Shown here: positions 61,233 through 64,000 of the stretch, piece after piece
How positions within the stretch are numbered: position 1 is the first letter of the stretch
How the letters are laid out: each line of letters opens with the position of its first letter
Assembly (NCBI GenBank): GCA_052389895.1
Contig: JBQTHM010000017.1
Span: 6,404 to 70,403, forward strand
Origin: CAVVXX01 sp052389895
GTDB lineage: Bacteria > Pseudomonadota > Alphaproteobacteria > Micropepsales > Micropepsaceae
Length of the DNA: 64,000 bases
Reading direction: 5' to 3'
Translations under genes and position numbers: made by a program
The notes under the pieces: generated by a model
Database searches by the model: none
Seen by the model: only the letters and a program-made list of their open reading frames with translations
Told to the model about the DNA's origin: nothing

Positions 61233-62456
61233 TCAGGGCAGGGGGCTCCATCCCAGCAATCCCAGCATGGCGAAGAAGCCAGCAATGTAAGCGGGCGGCA
61301 TCCACCATGCCGCACGCAGCCAAGCGACGACCGACTTGGTTTCCGGGTACAGGTTGGACACCGCGACACCCGCCGAAGAGCCGAACCACATCATCGAACC
61401 GCCAACGCCGACCGCATAGGCAAGCAGGCCCCAATCGTAATTGCCCTGCTGCAACGCCAATGCGGTGAGCGGGATATTGTCGAACACTGCCGAAACGAAG
61501 CCCAGAACAAACGACGTCTCCCAGGAAGGCGGCGGAAGTTTCTCGACTGGCATCAGAGAGGCGGCGAGCACGAGCGAAATCAGGAACAATGTCCCCTTGG
61601 CGGATTCGCCAAGCACTTTCCAATCGGTCGTCCGCACGAAAGCGCAAACGCCGATTGCGGCCCAAACGGCTGTGCCGATGACGGGAAAAGCTTCGGGCAC
61701 GCCCGGCAGATAGACATTCGCCGCTACATTGGTCCCGACCGCGGCAACAAGGATGAACGCGACGATGCCGGCGCGCATCCAGTCCGCCGTGACCGTGCGC
61801 GGCGCGCGCTCGGTGATCTTGTGGTGCCGGTGCTGCGAAAGGGCCGCCGGAATCCCCACTGCGGCGAAACACACAAACGCACCGAGATAGGCCGGCAGAA
61901 GGTCGAGGGGATTTTTCCCGTCCACCCACATCATCGTCGTGGTCGTGTCGCCTACCACGCTGCCTGCCCCGCCGGCGTTTGCGGCCGCCACAATGGCGGC
62001 AAGAAATCCCAGCCGCACGACGCCCTTGTAGACATGGCCGGCGACAGTCGCTCCGATCAGGGCCGATGCGATGTTGTCGAGAATGCCGGAAAAAATGAAC
62101 ACCAGCGCCAGCAAAGCGAAGCCGCCCAGCCAGCCGACGGGCAACACTGATGGCGCGAGATCGGGCAGGCGGCTTTGCTCGAAGTGGCGCGAAAGAATGG
62201 CGAAGCCGGTGAGCACCAGCGCCAGGTTGACGAGCACGACCCACTCATGCTGCAGGTGAACGGCAAGCCCCATCCCGCCTTGGACGCCCGCGAAATCTGA
62301 AAACAGGAGCTTGTAGATAACAATCCCGGCGAGGCCCGCGAGCGCGACCTGCAACGTGCGGCGATGGAAAAGGGCGACGCCGAGCAGCGTGGCGGCAAAG
62401 AGCACGAATTCGAACGGCGCCGGGATGAGCGCGACCGCTGCTTGAATGTTTGGCAT
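61233..62456 (-). CDS. NhaD-like Na+/H+ antiporter (ion transporter superfamily)
   Basis: 407 residues with about ten to twelve membrane segments. Conserved blocks: S-G-I-L-D-N-I-A-S-A-L-I-G near 122, A-N-A-G-G-A-G-S-V-V-G-D-T-T-T-T near 158, and V-F-D-N-I-P-L-T-A-L near 325 with G-S-S-A-G-V-A-V-S-N-L-Y near 360. The two D-N-I repeats mark the inverted-repeat fold of the NhaD/ArsB/CitM group. An antiporter for Na+ is the closest known function; another anion or cation is possible. Start ATG 62456 rather than GTG 62462. Confidence 0.85.
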   Translation of the reverse strand: MPNIQAAVALIPAPFEFVLFAATLLGVALFHRRTLQVALAGLAGIVIYKLLFSDFAGVQGGMGLAVHLQHEWVVLVNLALVLTGFAILSRHFEQSRLPDLAPSVLPVGWLGGFALLALVFIFSGILDNIASALIGATVAGHVYKGVVRLGFLAAIVAAANAGGAGSVVGDTTTTMMWVDGKNPLDLLPAYLGAFVCFAAVGIPAALSQHRHHKITERAPRTVTADWMRAGIVAFILVAAVGTNVAANVYLPGVPEAFPVIGTAVWAAIGVCAFVRTTDWKVLGESAKGTLFLISLVLAASLMPVEKLPPPSWETSFVLGFVSAVFDNIPLTALALQQGNYDWGLLAYAVGVGGSMMWFGSSAGVAVSNLYPETKSVVAWLRAAWWMPPAYIAGFFAMLGLLGWSPLP

Positions 62457-62573
62457 GCGCACCGCCTTGCGTTTTCAGAATATCCCGGCGCGTTTTGGGG
62501 CGGATCAGTCTTAGCCGCACACGACACGGCTCGTCTACTGGCCCGTGCCGCACGCTGGATCCGGCACCTGTGG

Positions 62574-63944
62574 TCATGCCACTTGCGATGAACTGTGTTC
62601 CTGCCCGGCGTAATACAAGTCGAACAAAGAACAGATCGTGCGAATGGCCGGGCGGTCCTGGCCGAGAAATTCAATGCGGTTACCGCTGCGCAGGACGAGG
62701 CCAGCCTCCTCGAATTCCCGCAATGCCTCCAGCTCGGGACCAAATACGGTGGGCGAGACTCCGTACGAGGCGCAGATCGAGTCCAAATCGGATTCAAAGT
62801 AGCACATCAAATGTTCAATAATTGTGCCGCGCAGGCGGTCTTGGAGGGACAACAAGTGGCCACGGCTCGTCGGAATCCGGCGCTGGCTTGCCAGCGCAAC
62901 GTACGCGTGCTCGCCGTGGCTGTCCTGAAAATATCCATCGTCAGTCCTACTTATCGCCGACGCACCTATAGCAATCAATGTTGGTGACGGATCATCAGTG
63001 TAGCCCTGAAAACTCCGGTGCAACCTTCCGGCGCGCAAGGCCAATTCGAGCGGATTGCCCGGACGGCAATAGTGATCCATACCGATTTCCGCATATCCCG
63101 CAGTGACGAGCACCTCGCGCGCACGACGTTCCATGAGACGGCGATCATAAGCACCCGGCAGACCAAAACGTTCTAATCTCCGCTGGTATTTCTTCATTCG
63201 GGGGACGTGCGCATATCCAAAGAAGGCAATTCTGTCGGGAGACAAAAGCGACGCCTGCCGGCAAGTACTGGCCACGGTCTCAAGCGATTGTCCTGGCAGG
63301 CCGTACATGAGGTCGAAATTTATGTCGGTAATCCCTGCTGATCGGAGGCGTTCACAGGTCAAAGCAATCATTTCGAACGGCTGAATTCGGTTTATGTGCA
63401 GCTGGACGGTCGCGTCGAAGTCCTGAATTCCGAGGCTGACGCGACTTACGCCGTTATCTTTGAAACAACGAATTTGACCTTCCGTCAGGATGCTGGGATC
63501 CAGCTCAATCCTGATGGTGGTAGCCGCATCCACGTTGAAAACGGCACGCAGCCACTCGAAAAGAATATCGATACACTGCCATGGCAACGTGTTCGGCGTT
63601 CCTCCCCCGATGTGCAAATGCGTGACACGCCGTTTCCCGCCTATGCCGGAGACGGTCTCTATCTCGCGCTGTAGCGCCCGCAAGTACGCGTCCATGCGCT
63701 CCGGGCGGTGCGTTACCGCCATGTTGCACGCGCAGTACAGGCAAAGCGCGTGGCAGAACGGAATATGCACGTAAATCGAGACCGGTTGCTCTACGGGTAA
63801 CGCGGTGAGCGAATGGCGGAATTCAGTTTCGGTGACGTTTGGGCCGAAGGCGGATGCCGGCGGGTAACTGGTGTAGCGAGGGGCAACGCGCCCCAGCCAC
63901 AAGTCTGTCGCGTCCCCAGCCCTGACGCCAACCGTGCTTGCCAT
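62574..63944 (-). CDS. hemN: Oxygen-independent coproporphyrinogen III oxidase
   Basis: 456 residues. R-Y-T-S-Y-P-P-A near 24, the radical-SAM cluster C-H-A-L-C-L-Y-C-x-C near 65-73, H-I-G-G-G-T-P-N near 112 and D-L-M-Y-G-L-P-G-Q near 212 are true HemN features, distinguishing it from HemW. It decarboxylates coproporphyrinogen III to protoporphyrinogen IX without O2. Sampled sequence (62.6-63.9 kb) is somewhat less G+C-rich than the genes to the left. An FNR/FixK box lies 37 bases upstream of the ATG, indicating induction at low oxygen. Confidence 0.96.
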   Translation of the reverse strand: MASTVGVRAGDATDLWLGRVAPRYTSYPPASAFGPNVTETEFRHSLTALPVEQPVSIYVHIPFCHALCLYCACNMAVTHRPERMDAYLRALQREIETVSGIGGKRRVTHLHIGGGTPNTLPWQCIDILFEWLRAVFNVDAATTIRIELDPSILTEGQIRCFKDNGVSRVSLGIQDFDATVQLHINRIQPFEMIALTCERLRSAGITDINFDLMYGLPGQSLETVASTCRQASLLSPDRIAFFGYAHVPRMKKYQRRLERFGLPGAYDRRLMERRAREVLVTAGYAEIGMDHYCRPGNPLELALRAGRLHRSFQGYTDDPSPTLIAIGASAISRTDDGYFQDSHGEHAYVALASQRRIPTSRGHLLSLQDRLRGTIIEHLMCYFESDLDSICASYGVSPTVFGPELEALREFEEAGLVLRSGNRIEFLGQDRPAIRTICSLFDLYYAGQEHSSSQVA

Positions 63945-63980
63945 GAAAGAGACGATGCCACGGCAGGGTGTTGGCGCCGA

Positions 63981-63994
63981 TTGACATGAATCAA
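63981..63994. promoter_or_regulatory. FNR/FixK-type box upstream of hemN
   Basis: TTGAC-ATGA-ATCAA matches the FNR/FixK consensus TTGAY-N4-RTCAA at every fixed position. Its centre is 43 bases from the hemN start codon, so it would lie at about -40 if the leader is short, the class II activation position. It may also serve a divergent gene beyond the window. Confidence 0.75.
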
Positions 63995-64000
63995 ACAGAG

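Overview
This 64 kb window is a stretch of core chromosome from an alphaproteobacterium. G+C is high (most lines about 60-65%) and genes are tightly packed, with many ATGA/TGATG-type overlaps. The class assignment rests on several markers together: the cell-cycle DNA methyltransferase CcrM, an F0 ATP synthase operon with a separate b' subunit (atpI-B-E-F'-F), a NadQ-type regulator next to nadABC, ETF:ubiquinone oxidoreductase, the dciA-dsbA-smc/mutY neighbourhood, glyQ-glyS-ppdK, and an HWE/HisKA_2 histidine kinase. I cannot name the genus. No rRNA, tRNA, CRISPR array, transposase or phage gene was seen.

Layout. 1-2.0 kb: the 3' part of an AT-richer GHKL-type ATPase gene, probably accessory, beside an orphan AbrB/PrlF-type antitoxin-like gene. 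2.0-8.4 kb: a duplicated DUF1259 protein, a two-gene ABC exporter, a VOC protein, RNase D and aspartyl-tRNA synthetase. 8.4-10.8 kb: the F0 half of ATP synthase. 10.9-19.4 kb: a chromosome-biology block made of smc, a DsbA-like oxidoreductase, dciA/DUF721, mutY, ccrM, rnhB, a radical SAM protein and a perfect parS site. Seven GANTC (CcrM) sites are packed into 75 bp just upstream of ccrM. 19.6-31.3 kb: a GT87 membrane glycosyltransferase, a small acidic exported protein, MoaB/MogA, lytic transglycosylase, uracil-DNA glycosylase, ETF-QO, a TPR lipoprotein, ispE, polyprenyl diphosphate synthase and a methyltransferase. 31.3-39.6 kb: an exported M20 peptidase, glyQS, a REP-like paired palindrome, pyruvate phosphate dikinase and a cell-wall hydrolase. 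39.7-44.9 kb: nadABC, nadQ and a tyrosine-phosphatase-like gene, with two operator-like repeats in front of nadA. 45-49.3 kb: a His-rich exported barrel-like protein paired with a cytochrome c, an HD hydrolase, queC and queE. 49.4-64 kb: valS, two DUF885 proteins, a chitin-deacetylase-like protein, a cyclopropane-fatty-acid-synthase-like methyltransferase, a Crp-family regulator, a histidine kinase, an MSOX-like flavin oxidase, an NhaD-like antiporter, and hemN with an FNR/FixK box at the right edge.

How it works together. The most informative signals are regulatory DNA rather than exotic proteins. They are the GANTC cluster at ccrM (likely methylation-dependent autoregulation), parS about 5 kb from smc (suggesting proximity to the replication origin), the paired NadQ-operator candidates with one covering a predicted promoter, and the anaerobic box on hemN. 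The best candidate for an undescribed functional module is the two-gene His-rich barrel protein/cytochrome c pair at 45.0-46.9 kb. A second unknown is the truncated GHKL ATPase at the left edge, whose neighbours lie outside the window.
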